DNA of 64,000 bases from Amycolatopsis acididurans (GTDB lineage Bacteria; Actinomycetota; Actinomycetes; Mycobacteriales; Pseudonocardiaceae), in assembly GCF_012328925.1 (NCBI RefSeq), contig NZ_JAAXLS010000014.1, forward strand, positions 62,001-126,000. The letters are read 5' to 3'. The notes under the pieces were generated by a model that saw nothing but the letters and a program-made list of their open reading frames with translations, had not been told where the DNA came from and ran no database searches. A program made the translations under genes and the position numbers. Positions 1 through 8,391 of this stretch are shown here, in pieces. The first letter of the stretch is position 1, and every line of letters starts with the position of its first letter.

Positions 1-215
<215 letters not shown>

Positions 216-227
216 GCTTGTCGCCTT

Positions 228-593
228 CTAGCCGAGCCCGGGCAGGCCGAGGTTGCCGAGATCGGGCATGCCGCCGCCGCCGAGCGCGCCCGCCACCGGG
301 CCGAGCTTCTCCTCGGTGAGCTTCTGCGCGTTCTTCGACGCGTCGCGCACGGCGGCGACCACGAGGTCGGCCAGCGTTTCGGTGTCCTCGGGGTCGACCA
401 CCTTCGGGTCGATCTTGAGGCTCTTCAGCTCCATGCCACCGGACACGGTGGCCGTGACCAGTCCGCCGCCCGCGCTACCGGTCACCTCGGTACGCGCCAG
501 CTCCTCCTGCGCGGCCACCAGCTGCTGCTGCATCTGCTGCGCCTGCTGCAGGATGGCCTGCATGTCGGGCATTCCACCACCGGGTTGGACCAT
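228..593 (-). CDS. YbaB/EbfC family nucleoid-associated protein
   Basis: This is a 121-residue protein of the YbaB/EbfC family, small dimeric DNA-binding proteins normally encoded next to recR and dnaX. Visible features are the Gln-rich amphipathic helix ([15 protein letters not shown]), the central strand region ([18 protein letters not shown]), the [18 protein letters not shown] segment, and a Gly-rich tail. The ATG at 593 gives the family-sized product; upstream extension in the same frame is low-complexity antisense of the amidase gene. RecR starts 12 nt downstream. dnaX, usually immediately upstream, is about 2 kb away here. Confidence 0.93.
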   Translation of the reverse strand: MVQPGGGMPDMQAILQQAQQMQQQLVAAQEELARTEVTGSAGGGLVTATVSGGMELKSLKIDPKVVDPEDTETLADLVVAAVRDASKNAQKLTEEKLGPVAGALGGGGMPDLGNLGLPGLG

Positions 594-672
594 GATTGCC
601 GCTTCCCATCCTCGAGGGACTTGCACACGTGTCCGCCAGCGTAGTCGCCCCGGCTGTGACACTGTGTTCGCC

Positions 673-1500
673 GTGCGATGGCATCTCTTCGTTGTGTTGC
701 TGGGTACCGCGCTGCTCGGCGGGTGTTCCGGTGGTGGTGGCGCCGCGGCGCCGGCGCCCTCGTCGGTGGCGGCCACGTCCGCGGCGGCTCCGCCTTCCTC
801 GTCGGCGCCGGCTCCGGCTCCGTCGTCCTCGTCACCGGCGCCGAGCCCGGTGGCGCACAACCTCGTCGTGGTGATCGACCCCGGCCACAACGGCGGCAAC
901 GCGAGCAACCCCGGCATCATCAACAAGCAGGTACCGGCGGGCCGCGGCCGGACGAAACCGTGCAACACGACCGGTACCGCGACCAACGGCGGGTACACCG
1001 AGCACGCCTTCACCTGGGACGTCGCGCGGCGGGTCGGGGCGAAGCTGACCGAGCGCGGCATCCGCGTCGTCTACACACGCGCCGACGACAACGGCGTCGG
1101 CCCGTGCGTCGACAAGCGCGCGGAGATCGGCAACGAGGCCAACGCCGCCGCGGTGGTCTCGATCCACGCCGACGGTTCGACCTCGGCGGGTGCGCACGGC
1201 TTCCATGTCGCCTACTCCAGCCCGGCGCTCAACGCCGCGCAGGGCGAGCCGTCGATGTCCCTGGCGCGAACGCTGCGCGACGCGTTGCGCGAGACGTTCC
1301 CGGTCTCGAACTACCTCGGCAACGACGGGCTCGCCCCGCGCGACGATCTGGCCGGGCTGAACCTGTCCACCCGGCCGGCGGCGCTGATCGAATGCGGCAA
1401 CATGCGCAACTCCGCCGAGGCCGCCGAAATGTCCACATCGGACGGGCGCCAGCGGTATGCCGACTCGATCGCCGCGGGAATCCTGTCCTACCTCGGCTGA
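673..1500 (+). CDS. N-acetylmuramoyl-L-alanine amidase (Amidase_3), lipoprotein
   Basis: This is a 275-aa cell-wall amidase that would cleave the lactyl-Ala bond of peptidoglycan outside the membrane. The GTG start is followed by a lipoprotein signal with lipobox LLGGC (Cys18), an Ala/Ser/Pro-rich linker to about residue 62, and an Amidase_3 domain. Likely zinc ligands are His72 (DPGHNGG), Glu110 (YTEHAF) and His165 (SIHADG); the likely catalytic Glu is Glu240 (ALIECGN). The start was chosen because the hydrophobic signal begins directly after it; a GTG three codons upstream is possible. Its 3' end overlaps the convergent merR-type gene by 13 bp. Confidence 0.92.
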   Translation: MRWHLFVVLLGTALLGGCSGGGGAAAPAPSSVAATSAAAPPSSSAPAPAPSSSSPAPSPVAHNLVVVIDPGHNGGNASNPGIINKQVPAGRGRTKPCNTTGTATNGGYTEHAFTWDVARRVGAKLTERGIRVVYTRADDNGVGPCVDKRAEIGNEANAAAVVSIHADGSTSAGAHGFHVAYSSPALNAAQGEPSMSLARTLRDALRETFPVSNYLGNDGLAPRDDLAGLNLSTRPAALIECGNMRNSAEAAEMSTSDGRQRYADSIAAGILSYLG

Positions 1501-2195
1501 TCGAGCACCCCGGCGAGCGCGGCGGCGCCGTCGAGCAGCGCCCGTGAGCGGGTCGTGAGATCGGCGTCCCGTGCCGCGAGCGCAGTCAGCACCTCCTCCC
1601 ACCGACGCCCGGCGCGAAGGCGCGGCAGCAGCGCCCGCAGTGGCTCGATCCGGTACCCGGCCAGGCGCAGCTGGTGCACGATGCGGGCGTCGCGGACGGC
1701 CTCGGGGGAGTACGTGCGGGCGTTGCCGGTGCGACCGGGCACCACGAGCCCCTCCGCGTCCCAGTGCCGCAGCGTGGACGGACGGATCCCGAGCGCGTCA
1801 GCGAGTTCGGAGATGCTCATCGAGTCCGACGGGCGAGTGTCGGAGACCGGCTCTCCCGCGATCAACGAGGCCGCGTGCTTGGCCAGCGCCAGCTCCTGCC
1901 GTTCGGCGTGCAGGTTCGCGTGTGCGGCGTCCAGGCGGGCGAGCACGTCGGCGGCGGGAGCCCGGTGTGCGGCTCGCATCAGGTTCCTCGCCTCGACCGG
2001 GCCGAGCCCCTTCGCGAACGCCCGGTACGCGAACGCGGCGCACAGATGCTCCTCGGCGTAGACGCGGTAGCCCGACTCCGTCCGCGCGGCCGGCGGAAGC
2101 ACCCCGGCCCGTTCGAGATCGCGCACCTGCTGGACCGAGTAGCCGGCCCCGCGCGCGACATCGACCGTCCGGAGCACCGACTTGCGACTTTTCAC
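1488..2195 (-). CDS. MerR family regulator with two MerR-type HTH domains
   Basis: This 235-aa protein has two winged-helix MerR-like DNA-binding units. The first, about residues 5-75, has VDVARGAGYSVQQVRDLERAG followed by a wing (ESGYRVY). The second, from about residue 125, has SISELADALGIRPSTLRHW with a wing (GNARTYS). The usual family member has one HTH followed by a coiled coil or effector domain, so the tandem layout is uncommon. The GTG at 2195 is preceded by GAGGAAAC, a good ribosome-binding site. It is divergent from the DUF6194 gene, with an inverted repeat between them. No effector domain is recognisable, so the inducer is unknown. Confidence 0.88.
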   Translation of the reverse strand: MKSRKSVLRTVDVARGAGYSVQQVRDLERAGVLPPAARTESGYRVYAEEHLCAAFAYRAFAKGLGPVEARNLMRAAHRAPAADVLARLDAAHANLHAERQELALAKHAASLIAGEPVSDTRPSDSMSISELADALGIRPSTLRHWDAEGLVVPGRTGNARTYSPEAVRDARIVHQLRLAGYRIEPLRALLPRLRAGRRWEEVLTALAARDADLTTRSRALLDGAAALAGVLDQPR

Positions 2196-2208
2196 GTTTC
2201 CTCGCAGG

Positions 2209-2230
2209 TGAAGTCTCCACAAAAACTTCA
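2209..2230. promoter_or_regulatory. Inverted repeat between merR-type gene and DUF6194 gene
   Basis: TGAAGT and ACTTCA form a perfect 6-bp inverted repeat separated by 10 bp, in the 52-bp gap between the two divergent starts. MerR proteins typically bind such dyads within divergent promoters, so this is a candidate operator controlling both genes. Binding is inferred, not shown. Confidence 0.5.
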
Positions 2231-2247
2231 ATGTGACGCTAGAACAC

Positions 2248-2679
2248 ATGACGATCGACGACATCATCGCCCAGGTCGGGAACCTCGGCGGCGTGCTGAC
2301 CCTGCGTCCCGGGCCCGGCGACGGCTCACCGGAGGTCAGCTGGGGCGACGTGTTCTTCTACTACGCACCCGACGGGGTCGTGCCGAAGGCGCAGCCGTTC
2401 GCGACCATCGTGACGAAGGATTACCCGGACGACACCGTGTCCGGCCTCGACCGCCCCGGTGTGTTCCGGGTGAACGTGGACGCGAAGGCCAAGACCATGG
2501 ACGAAGACGTCGACTACCGTGGGGCCGACGTCGTGTTCCCGCATCCCTTGTACGGCCGGATGGGATGGCTGTCGGTGGTCAACCCCGGTCCGCGCACTGT
2601 GGAGCGGCTCGGTGAACTGCTCCGCGACGCCCACGGCCGGGCGCGAGCCCGCTACGAACGGCGGGCCGCGAAGCGGTGA
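2248..2679 (+). CDS. DUF6194 family protein
   Basis: This 143-aa protein resembles the actinobacterial DUF6194 family: it starts MTIDDIIAQV, then GVLTLRPGPGDGSPEVSWGD, VFFYYAPDG and ATIVTKDYPDD. The function of the family is unknown; no catalytic motif can be named. ATG at 2248 was preferred over GTG at 2233 because relatives begin at MTIDxI. It is divergent from the double-HTH MerR regulator and probably controlled by it. Its stop lies 3 bp from the convergent dnaX stop. Confidence 0.82.
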   Translation: MTIDDIIAQVGNLGGVLTLRPGPGDGSPEVSWGDVFFYYAPDGVVPKAQPFATIVTKDYPDDTVSGLDRPGVFRVNVDAKAKTMDEDVDYRGADVVFPHPLYGRMGWLSVVNPGPRTVERLGELLRDAHGRARARYERRAAKR

Positions 2680-2682
2680 CGG

Positions 2683-4713
2683 TCAGTCGAGCGGACGCGC
2701 GCCGAGGTGCTCGGCGAGCAGCTTGTGCGCCACTTCTTCCGGATCGACGGCGGGGGCCAGCTCCGGGACCGGGGCGAAGTTGGCGTCCTCGGCGGCCATC
2801 ATCGCCTCCTCGTCGTCCTCCGGTTCCGGGGGCAACGGGATGTCCGGCTCGGTCTGAGTGACCTTCGGCGGCGCGGCGGGTGCCTGGGCCGCCGGCGCGG
2901 GGCGCTGGTAGGTCCGCTGCTGTTGCTGCGGCGCCTCACGTTGCGGCGGGTTCGGCTGCGGGCGCGGGCTCGACGGGCGCGCGGAACCACCGCCGCCCCC
3001 GCCGCCGTGCACGCACCGCACCTGCCACGTCCCGCCGAGCACCTCGTGCAGCGCCCCGGCGATGAAGTCCGCGTTGCGGGGCTCGGAAAGCCTGCGCGCC
3101 AAAGGTTCCGCCGTGTGCGCCAGCACCACCAGCGACCCTTCGACGCTCTGCACCGTCGCGTTCGTGAGCATGGCCTCGGTGCTGCGGCTGGTCTTGCGGA
3201 TGGCCGCGAGCAGATCCGGCCACACCCGCCGGATCGCGGTCGCGTCCACGCCACCGGGTGAGGGCGGGCCGGGCTCCTGCACCGGTTCCTCTTGCACGGC
3301 AACGGGTTCCGGCGCACGTGCCGGTTCGGGCGCCGGGCGGCTGGGCTCCGGCGCCGGACGCGCGGGCGTCTGCGGCGGCCGGGCGGGTGCCTGCGCGGGT
3401 GCGTCCTGCCGGACCGGTTCCTGAGCGGGGCGCGCCGGTTCCGCCTGCCGCTGGGAGGGCCGCTGGAACCGGTCGGAGGCGGCGGCACGGGCCGGCCCCG
3501 AAGCGGCGGGCGCCGAGGCAGCGGGCGCCTGGGCCTCGGCGACCGGGCCGCCGAGCGTGACCCGGCGTTCCAGCCGTTCGAGCCGCTGCAGCATCGCGGC
3601 CTCGTCGTCCGCGACCGCGGGCAGCAGCATCCGCGCGCACAGCAGTTCCAGCAGCAGCCGGGGCGCGGTGGCACCCCGCATCTCCAGAAGTCCATTGTGG
3701 ACGATCTCGGCGTATCGGGTGAGGGTGCCGAGGCCGACCCGTTCGGCCTGCGCGGCCATCCGGCTCAGCTCGTCCTCGGGCGCGGACACCAGCCCGCGCG
3801 CGGCGGCGTCCGGCACCGAGCGCACCAGCACCAGGTCACGCAGCCGATCGAGCAGGTCGGAGGCGAAACGGCGCGGGTCGTGCCCGGCTTCGGCGAGCTT
3901 TTCCACCGTGCCGAACACCGCTGCCGAGTCTTCCGCGGCGAGGCCGTCGATCATGTCGTCGATCAGCGCGACGTCGGTGACCCCGAGCAGGCTGACCGCG
4001 CGCTGGTAGGTGACGCCCTCCGGGCCCGCACCGGCCAGCAGCTGGTCCAGCACCGACTGCGTGTCCCGCGCCGAACCGCCGCCGGCCCGGATGACCAGCG
4101 GGTACACGGCGGGTTCGACGGCGATGCCCTCGGCCGCGACGTTGCGCTCCAGCAGTTCGCGCATCGAGCTCGGCGGGATCAGCCGGAACGGGTAGTGGTG
4201 CGTGCGCGAGCGGATGGTGGGCAGCACCTTGTCCGGCTCGGTCGTGGCGAAGATGAAGATCAGGTGTTCCGGCGGCTCTTCCACGATCTTGAGCAGGGCG
4301 TTGAAGCCCTGCGTGGTGACCATGTGCGCCTCGTCGATGATGAACACCCGGTAGCGGGACTCGGCGGGCGCGTAAAAGGCGCGGTCGCGCAGTTCGCGGG
4401 CGTCGTCCACACCACCGTGGCTGGCCGCGTCGAGTTCGGTGACGTCGATGCTGCCGGGCCCCTCGGGCGCAAGCGCCTTGCACGAGTCGCATTTGCCGCA
4501 CGGGTCGGGCGTGGGCCCCTCCACGCAGTTGAGCGAGCGGGCCATGATGCGCGCGCTGGAGGTCTTGCCACAGCCGCGCGGGCCGGAGAACAGGTACGCG
4601 TGGTTGATGCGTCCCGACGCCAGAGCCGTGCGCAGGGGCTCGGTGACATGCTCCTGCCCGACGACCTCGGCGAAGGTCGCCGGACGGTACTTGCGGTAAA
4701 GAGCCAGAGCCAC
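2683..4713 (-). CDS. dnaX: DNA polymerase III subunits gamma and tau
   Basis: This 676-aa clamp-loader subunit opens and loads the beta clamp at replication forks. The AAA+ module has Walker A SGPRGCGKT (about residues 43-51), a four-Cys zinc site (Cys63, 72, 75, 78), and Walker B VFIIDEAH near residue 125. After domain III (to about residue 370) comes a Pro/Ala/Gln-rich linker, then a C-terminal tau-like region with a Gly run. No gamma-type slippery frameshift signal was recognised. The stop is 3 bp from the convergent DUF6194 stop. The SRP RNA and a 22-bp repeat block lie upstream. Confidence 0.97.
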   Translation of the reverse strand: MALALYRKYRPATFAEVVGQEHVTEPLRTALASGRINHAYLFSGPRGCGKTSSARIMARSLNCVEGPTPDPCGKCDSCKALAPEGPGSIDVTELDAASHGGVDDARELRDRAFYAPAESRYRVFIIDEAHMVTTQGFNALLKIVEEPPEHLIFIFATTEPDKVLPTIRSRTHHYPFRLIPPSSMRELLERNVAAEGIAVEPAVYPLVIRAGGGSARDTQSVLDQLLAGAGPEGVTYQRAVSLLGVTDVALIDDMIDGLAAEDSAAVFGTVEKLAEAGHDPRRFASDLLDRLRDLVLVRSVPDAAARGLVSAPEDELSRMAAQAERVGLGTLTRYAEIVHNGLLEMRGATAPRLLLELLCARMLLPAVADDEAAMLQRLERLERRVTLGGPVAEAQAPAASAPAASGPARAAASDRFQRPSQRQAEPARPAQEPVRQDAPAQAPARPPQTPARPAPEPSRPAPEPARAPEPVAVQEEPVQEPGPPSPGGVDATAIRRVWPDLLAAIRKTSRSTEAMLTNATVQSVEGSLVVLAHTAEPLARRLSEPRNADFIAGALHEVLGGTWQVRCVHGGGGGGGSARPSSPRPQPNPPQREAPQQQQRTYQRPAPAAQAPAAPPKVTQTEPDIPLPPEPEDDEEAMMAAEDANFAPVPELAPAVDPEEVAHKLLAEHLGARPLD

Positions 4714-4767
4714 GCCGCGAGCGTACCGGGGGGTTCTGACAAGGACACACCCGCAGGTGACCCCTCA

Positions 4768-5039
4768 ACTCGCGCACCGGCTCGGCCCGACTCGCGCTCC
4801 GGCTGACCTCAACTCGCGCGCACGGAAAGCTCGACTCGCACACCCGCTCAGCCCGACTCACGCCCACGCTCGGCCCAACTCGCGCACCCGCTCAGCCCGA
4901 CTCACGCCCACGCTCGGCCCAACTCGCACGCCCGCTGACCCCGACTCGCGCGCACGGAAAGCCCAACTCGCGCACGAGCTGACCCCGACTCGGGCGCACG
5001 CTGGGCTCGACTCGCGCATCGGCTGGCGTCGGCTCGCGG
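4768..5039. repeat. Degenerate ~22-bp tandem repeat block
   Basis: About twelve imperfect copies of a 22-bp unit, consensus near ACTCGCGCACCCGCTCAGCC plus CG, fill the gap between dnaX and the SRP RNA. One 44-bp pair of units occurs twice almost unchanged. Copies abut without unique spacers, so it is a minisatellite and not a CRISPR. An open frame crosses it only because the repeat lacks stops. The dnaX promoter must lie left of it (4714-4767) or inside it. Confidence 0.85.
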
Positions 5040-5058
5040 AGGTGGGTGGTGGATATAA

Positions 5059-5146
5059 GGGGACCCCCGCACCCGTCAGAGCCTGCTTATCCTTGCTGCC
5101 TTCCGGCCCTGGGGAGGTTCACAGGGTGGACGCCGCGGGGGTCCGC
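5059..5146 (-). ncRNA. ffs: Signal recognition particle RNA, bacterial small type
   Basis: On the minus strand the gene reads from the GGACCCCCGC arm at 5144 to its complement at 5061, giving a long terminal helix. The apical region carries the conserved SRP helix 8 elements: GGGCCGGAAGGCAGCAAGG, with the GGAA tetraloop context, and AGCAGG on the other side. This RNA binds Ffh and targets membrane proteins to SecYEG. The ends are estimated from the helix and may be a few bases longer. Location next to dnaX is common in actinobacteria. Confidence 0.9.
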
Positions 5147-5159
5147 CGTCCAGTGTAGG

Positions 5160-7040
5160 TCAAGACCGGGACAGGGGCTTCGTCAGGTCGTAGACCGTCG
5201 TCCCGCCCACCGTCGTCGCCGTGTAGTTCTGCTCCACCCACGACGCGATCGAGCCCGAGCCGCCCCGGTCGCCGCCGAAGCCGCCCGTTCCGCCGGAGAT
5301 GTAGTACGTGATGTCGCCGTCGGCCACGTACTGCTTGAACTGCTCCAGCGTCGGAGCCGGGTCGCCGCCGTTGAAGCCGCCGATCGCGATCACCGCCGTG
5401 TCCGAGTTGAGCGCGAGCGAGGCCGCCGACATCGACCCGTTCGCCGCGGCCGACCACTTGGTGTTGGTCGCCTTCAGCATCGAGATCACCTCGGTGCTGG
5501 ACTCACCGCCACGACCACTGCCACCGGGCCCGCCCATGCCGCCGAACCCGCTCGCGGACACCGGGCCCGACGCGGGGATGGAACCGCTGTGCCCGAGGCT
5601 CGCGGTCACGATGGTGTAGGCCACCGGCGAGAGCATCACCGCGCAGATCACCCCGGCCGCCAGCACGACGCCGGTGTTGCGCAACCGGTCGAGCCCGAAC
5701 AGCAGCGCCAGCACCACGAGCGCGGTCAGCACCAGCGCGAGGTAGCGCAGCCACGGCTGCCACGAGGAGTTCCGCTCCAGCAGGATGAAGTCCCACACCC
5801 CGGTCGCCGCGATCATGACCGCCAGCCAGATCCGGGCGCCGAAGTTGTGCCGCCCACGCCACAGCTCCACCCCGCCGATGGCGACCAGCGCGGCGATGCC
5901 CGGCGCGAGCGCGACCGTGTAGTACGGGTGGATGGTGCCGCTCATGTAGCTGAACGTCAGCCCGGTGACCAGCGTCCAGCCGCCCCACAGCAGCAGCGCG
6001 GCGCGGGTGCGGTCGGTGCGGGCCGCGTACCGGGTGAACCACAGTCCGGCCACGAGCGCGATCAGCGCCGCGGGCAGCAGCCAGGAGACCTCCGAGCCGA
6101 ACGAGGCGCCGAACATCCGGGTGAGGCCGGTCGATCCGCCGAACATGCCACCACCGCCGCCGCCTGTACCGCCGCCGCGATTGCCCTCGCCGCCGAAGAT
6201 CCGGCCGAGGCCGTTGTAGCCGAACGCCAGTTCCAGCGCGCTGTTGTCCGTCGATCCGCCGATGTAGGGCCGCGAGGACGTGGGCCACAGCGCGACGACC
6301 GCGACATACCAGCCCGCGGACACCAGCACCGCGACGCCCGCGCCCACCACCTGTGCGATGCGCTTGCCGAGCGAGGTCGGCGCGGCCACGAGATACGCGA
6401 GGGCGAAGCCGGGCAGCACGAGGAATGCCGCCAGCGACTTGGTGATGAAACCGAACCCGATCGCGACCCCGGCCAGCAGCAGCCACTTCGTGCTCGCCTT
6501 TTCCAGCGCGCGCACCGTGCAGTACGCGCCGGCGACCTCGAGCAGGACCAGCAGCGCGTCCGGGTTGTTGAACTTGAACATCAGCGCCGCGACCGGGGTG
6601 AAGGCGAGCGCCGCACCGGCGAGCAGTCCGGCGGCGGGGCCGGACAGCCGCTTCACGGCGGCGTAGAGCAGCGCGACCGAGGCCACGCCGCACAACGCCT
6701 CCGGAACCAGCATGCTCCAGGTGTTGAACCCGAAGATCCGGCCGGAGAGCCCCATCAGCCACATCGCGGCGGGCGGTTTGTCGACCGTGATCACGTTGCC
6801 GGGGTCGAGCGAGCCGAAGAACAGGGCCTCCCAGCTCTTCGTGCCGGCCTGTACGGCCATCGCGTAGAAGTCGTTGGCGTAGCCGGACGCGCCGAGGTTC
6901 CACAGGTAAAGCACCGCGGTCACGAGCAGCAGCAGGGCCACCGACGGGCGAACCCATCGTGGTCTGCCCGTTCGGCGGGTGGCTGCGACGGGGCCGGACC
7001 CCACGTTGTCGAGGGGCGGTGCGGCGGACGCAGTCGTCAT
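5160..7040 (-). CDS. GT39-like membrane glycosyltransferase
   Basis: This 626-aa multispanning protein resembles the ArnT/PMT-like glycosyltransferases, which move a sugar from a polyprenyl-phosphate carrier to an acceptor outside the membrane. It has a first TM segment, an extracytoplasmic loop (GASGYANDFYAMAV; TVDKPPAAMWL), many further TM helices, Gly-rich extracytoplasmic loops (with GGGMFGG; GFGGMGG), and a soluble C-terminal domain. ATG at 7040 follows AGGAGAAAC. It starts 13 nt after the GT2-GtrA stop, so the pair is an operon: the partner would make or flip the lipid-linked sugar and this enzyme would use it. The acceptor cannot be told. Confidence 0.85.
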   Translation of the reverse strand: MTTASAAPPLDNVGSGPVAATRRTGRPRWVRPSVALLLLVTAVLYLWNLGASGYANDFYAMAVQAGTKSWEALFFGSLDPGNVITVDKPPAAMWLMGLSGRIFGFNTWSMLVPEALCGVASVALLYAAVKRLSGPAAGLLAGAALAFTPVAALMFKFNNPDALLVLLEVAGAYCTVRALEKASTKWLLLAGVAIGFGFITKSLAAFLVLPGFALAYLVAAPTSLGKRIAQVVGAGVAVLVSAGWYVAVVALWPTSSRPYIGGSTDNSALELAFGYNGLGRIFGGEGNRGGGTGGGGGGMFGGSTGLTRMFGASFGSEVSWLLPAALIALVAGLWFTRYAARTDRTRAALLLWGGWTLVTGLTFSYMSGTIHPYYTVALAPGIAALVAIGGVELWRGRHNFGARIWLAVMIAATGVWDFILLERNSSWQPWLRYLALVLTALVVLALLFGLDRLRNTGVVLAAGVICAVMLSPVAYTIVTASLGHSGSIPASGPVSASGFGGMGGPGGSGRGGESSTEVISMLKATNTKWSAAANGSMSAASLALNSDTAVIAIGGFNGGDPAPTLEQFKQYVADGDITYYISGGTGGFGGDRGGSGSIASWVEQNYTATTVGGTTVYDLTKPLSRS

Positions 7041-7053
7041 CTGCGAGTTTCTC

Positions 7054-8289
7054 CTATCGGTTCTTACGGAAGACCCAGTTGCGGAACAGCAGGAAGCGCA
7101 ACACCGTCGCGGCCAGGTTGGCCAGCACCAGGACGATGAGCTCCGCCGCCGTTCCCGGCTCGCCACCGGAGTGCAGCAGCGCGAGCGACCCACTGGTGAG
7201 CGCGAGGCCGAGACCGAACACGATCAGCCCCTCGAACTGGTGCCGCCCGGCACCGCTCGACCCTCGCACACCGAATGTGAACCGCCGGTTGGCGGCCGTG
7301 TTGCCGATCGCGGTGATCAGCAACGAGATCAGGTTCGCCGCCTGCGCGCTCATCCCGACCCGCAGCAGCACGTACAGCAGCAGGTAGGCGAGCGTGCTGC
7401 CGACGCCGATGGCGGCGAACCGGACCAGCTGTGTGGCAAGCCGCGGCGGCACACCGGGGGTGGACACCCCGATCGGTTCCCGCCCCAGTTGCGCACGGAT
7501 CTCGCTGATGGGCAGCGATCCCGTGGCGAACGCCTTGATCATCCGCGCCACGCCCTTGAGGTCGGCGGTCGCGGTCGCGACGATGTTGACCGAGGAGTCC
7601 GGATCGTCGATCCAGTCCACCGGCACCTCGTGCGTGCGCAGTCCCGCGCGCTGCGCCAGCACGAGCAGTTCGGTGTCGAAGAACCAGCCTGTGTCCTCGA
7701 CCAGCGGCAGCAGCTGTTTGGCGACATCCGCGCGGATGGCTTTGAACCCGCACTGGGCGTCGGAGAATTTGACCGCGAGCGTGCCGCGCAGGATCAGGTT
7801 GTAGCACCGCGAAATGAACTCCCGCTTCGGCCCGCGCACCACCCGCGCGCCCCTGGCCAGCCGGGACCCGATCGCCAGATCCGAATGCCCGGAGATCAGC
7901 GGCGCGACCAGTGGCAGCAGCGCCGCCAGGTCGGTGGAGAGGTCGACGTCCATGTACGCCAGCACCTGCGCGTCGGATGCCGACCAGACCGCCTTGAGCG
8001 CCCGGCCACGGCCCTTCTCGTCCAGATGCGCCACCTCGACCTCGGGAATCTCCTCCGCGAGCTTGGCCGCGATGCTCAGCGTGGCGTCGGTGCTGGCGTT
8101 GTCCGCCACCGTGATCCGGAACTTGTACGGAACGGTGTCACGCAAATAGGCGTGCAGTCTGTGCACGCACTGTGCGATGTCCTTTTCTTCGTTGTGGACA
8201 GGGATGACGATGTCGAGAACGGGAGTGGCGCTGCCTTCGGGGGTATGCGCCCGCGGCGCTGCGGGAGAAGCGTCTGCGGAGGTCGTCAT
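7054..8289 (-). CDS. GT2 glycosyltransferase fused to a GtrA-like membrane domain
   Basis: This is a 411-aa fusion. The N-terminal GT2 domain (IVIPVHNEEKDI; DNASTDAT; AYMDVDLSTD with its DxD-type motif; QCGFKAIRAD) resembles dolichyl/polyprenyl-phosphate sugar synthases. The C-terminal ~130 residues contain four TM helices (from VRFAAIGVGSTLAYLLLYVL) typical of GtrA, a flippase-associated family. It likely makes a polyprenyl-phosphate sugar and helps move it across the membrane for the GT39-like enzyme downstream. The start is uncertain: ATG at 8289 gives a typical N-terminus (MTTSADAS); ATG at 8325 adds 12 residues. Confidence 0.85.
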   Translation of the reverse strand: MTTSADASPAAPRAHTPEGSATPVLDIVIPVHNEEKDIAQCVHRLHAYLRDTVPYKFRITVADNASTDATLSIAAKLAEEIPEVEVAHLDEKGRGRALKAVWSASDAQVLAYMDVDLSTDLAALLPLVAPLISGHSDLAIGSRLARGARVVRGPKREFISRCYNLILRGTLAVKFSDAQCGFKAIRADVAKQLLPLVEDTGWFFDTELLVLAQRAGLRTHEVPVDWIDDPDSSVNIVATATADLKGVARMIKAFATGSLPISEIRAQLGREPIGVSTPGVPPRLATQLVRFAAIGVGSTLAYLLLYVLLRVGMSAQAANLISLLITAIGNTAANRRFTFGVRGSSGAGRHQFEGLIVFGLGLALTSGSLALLHSGGEPGTAAELIVLVLANLAATVLRFLLFRNWVFRKNR

Positions 8290-8391
8290 GCCAACAACCG
8301 TGGCCCGGACCGTTGTGTCAACCATGTGGCCTAGCTGTGCGCGACCTGTGAGCCCGACACCGACGGGCTATGTCGTACCGCTAGTTGGGCA

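Noticed and set aside
4768..5039. CRISPR array
   Set aside because: The units are contiguous and degenerate, with no unique spacers and no cas genes.
4757..5158. 133-codon frame across the 22-bp repeat block
   Set aside because: The frame exists only because the repeat has no stops; no codon bias, and it runs into the SRP RNA.
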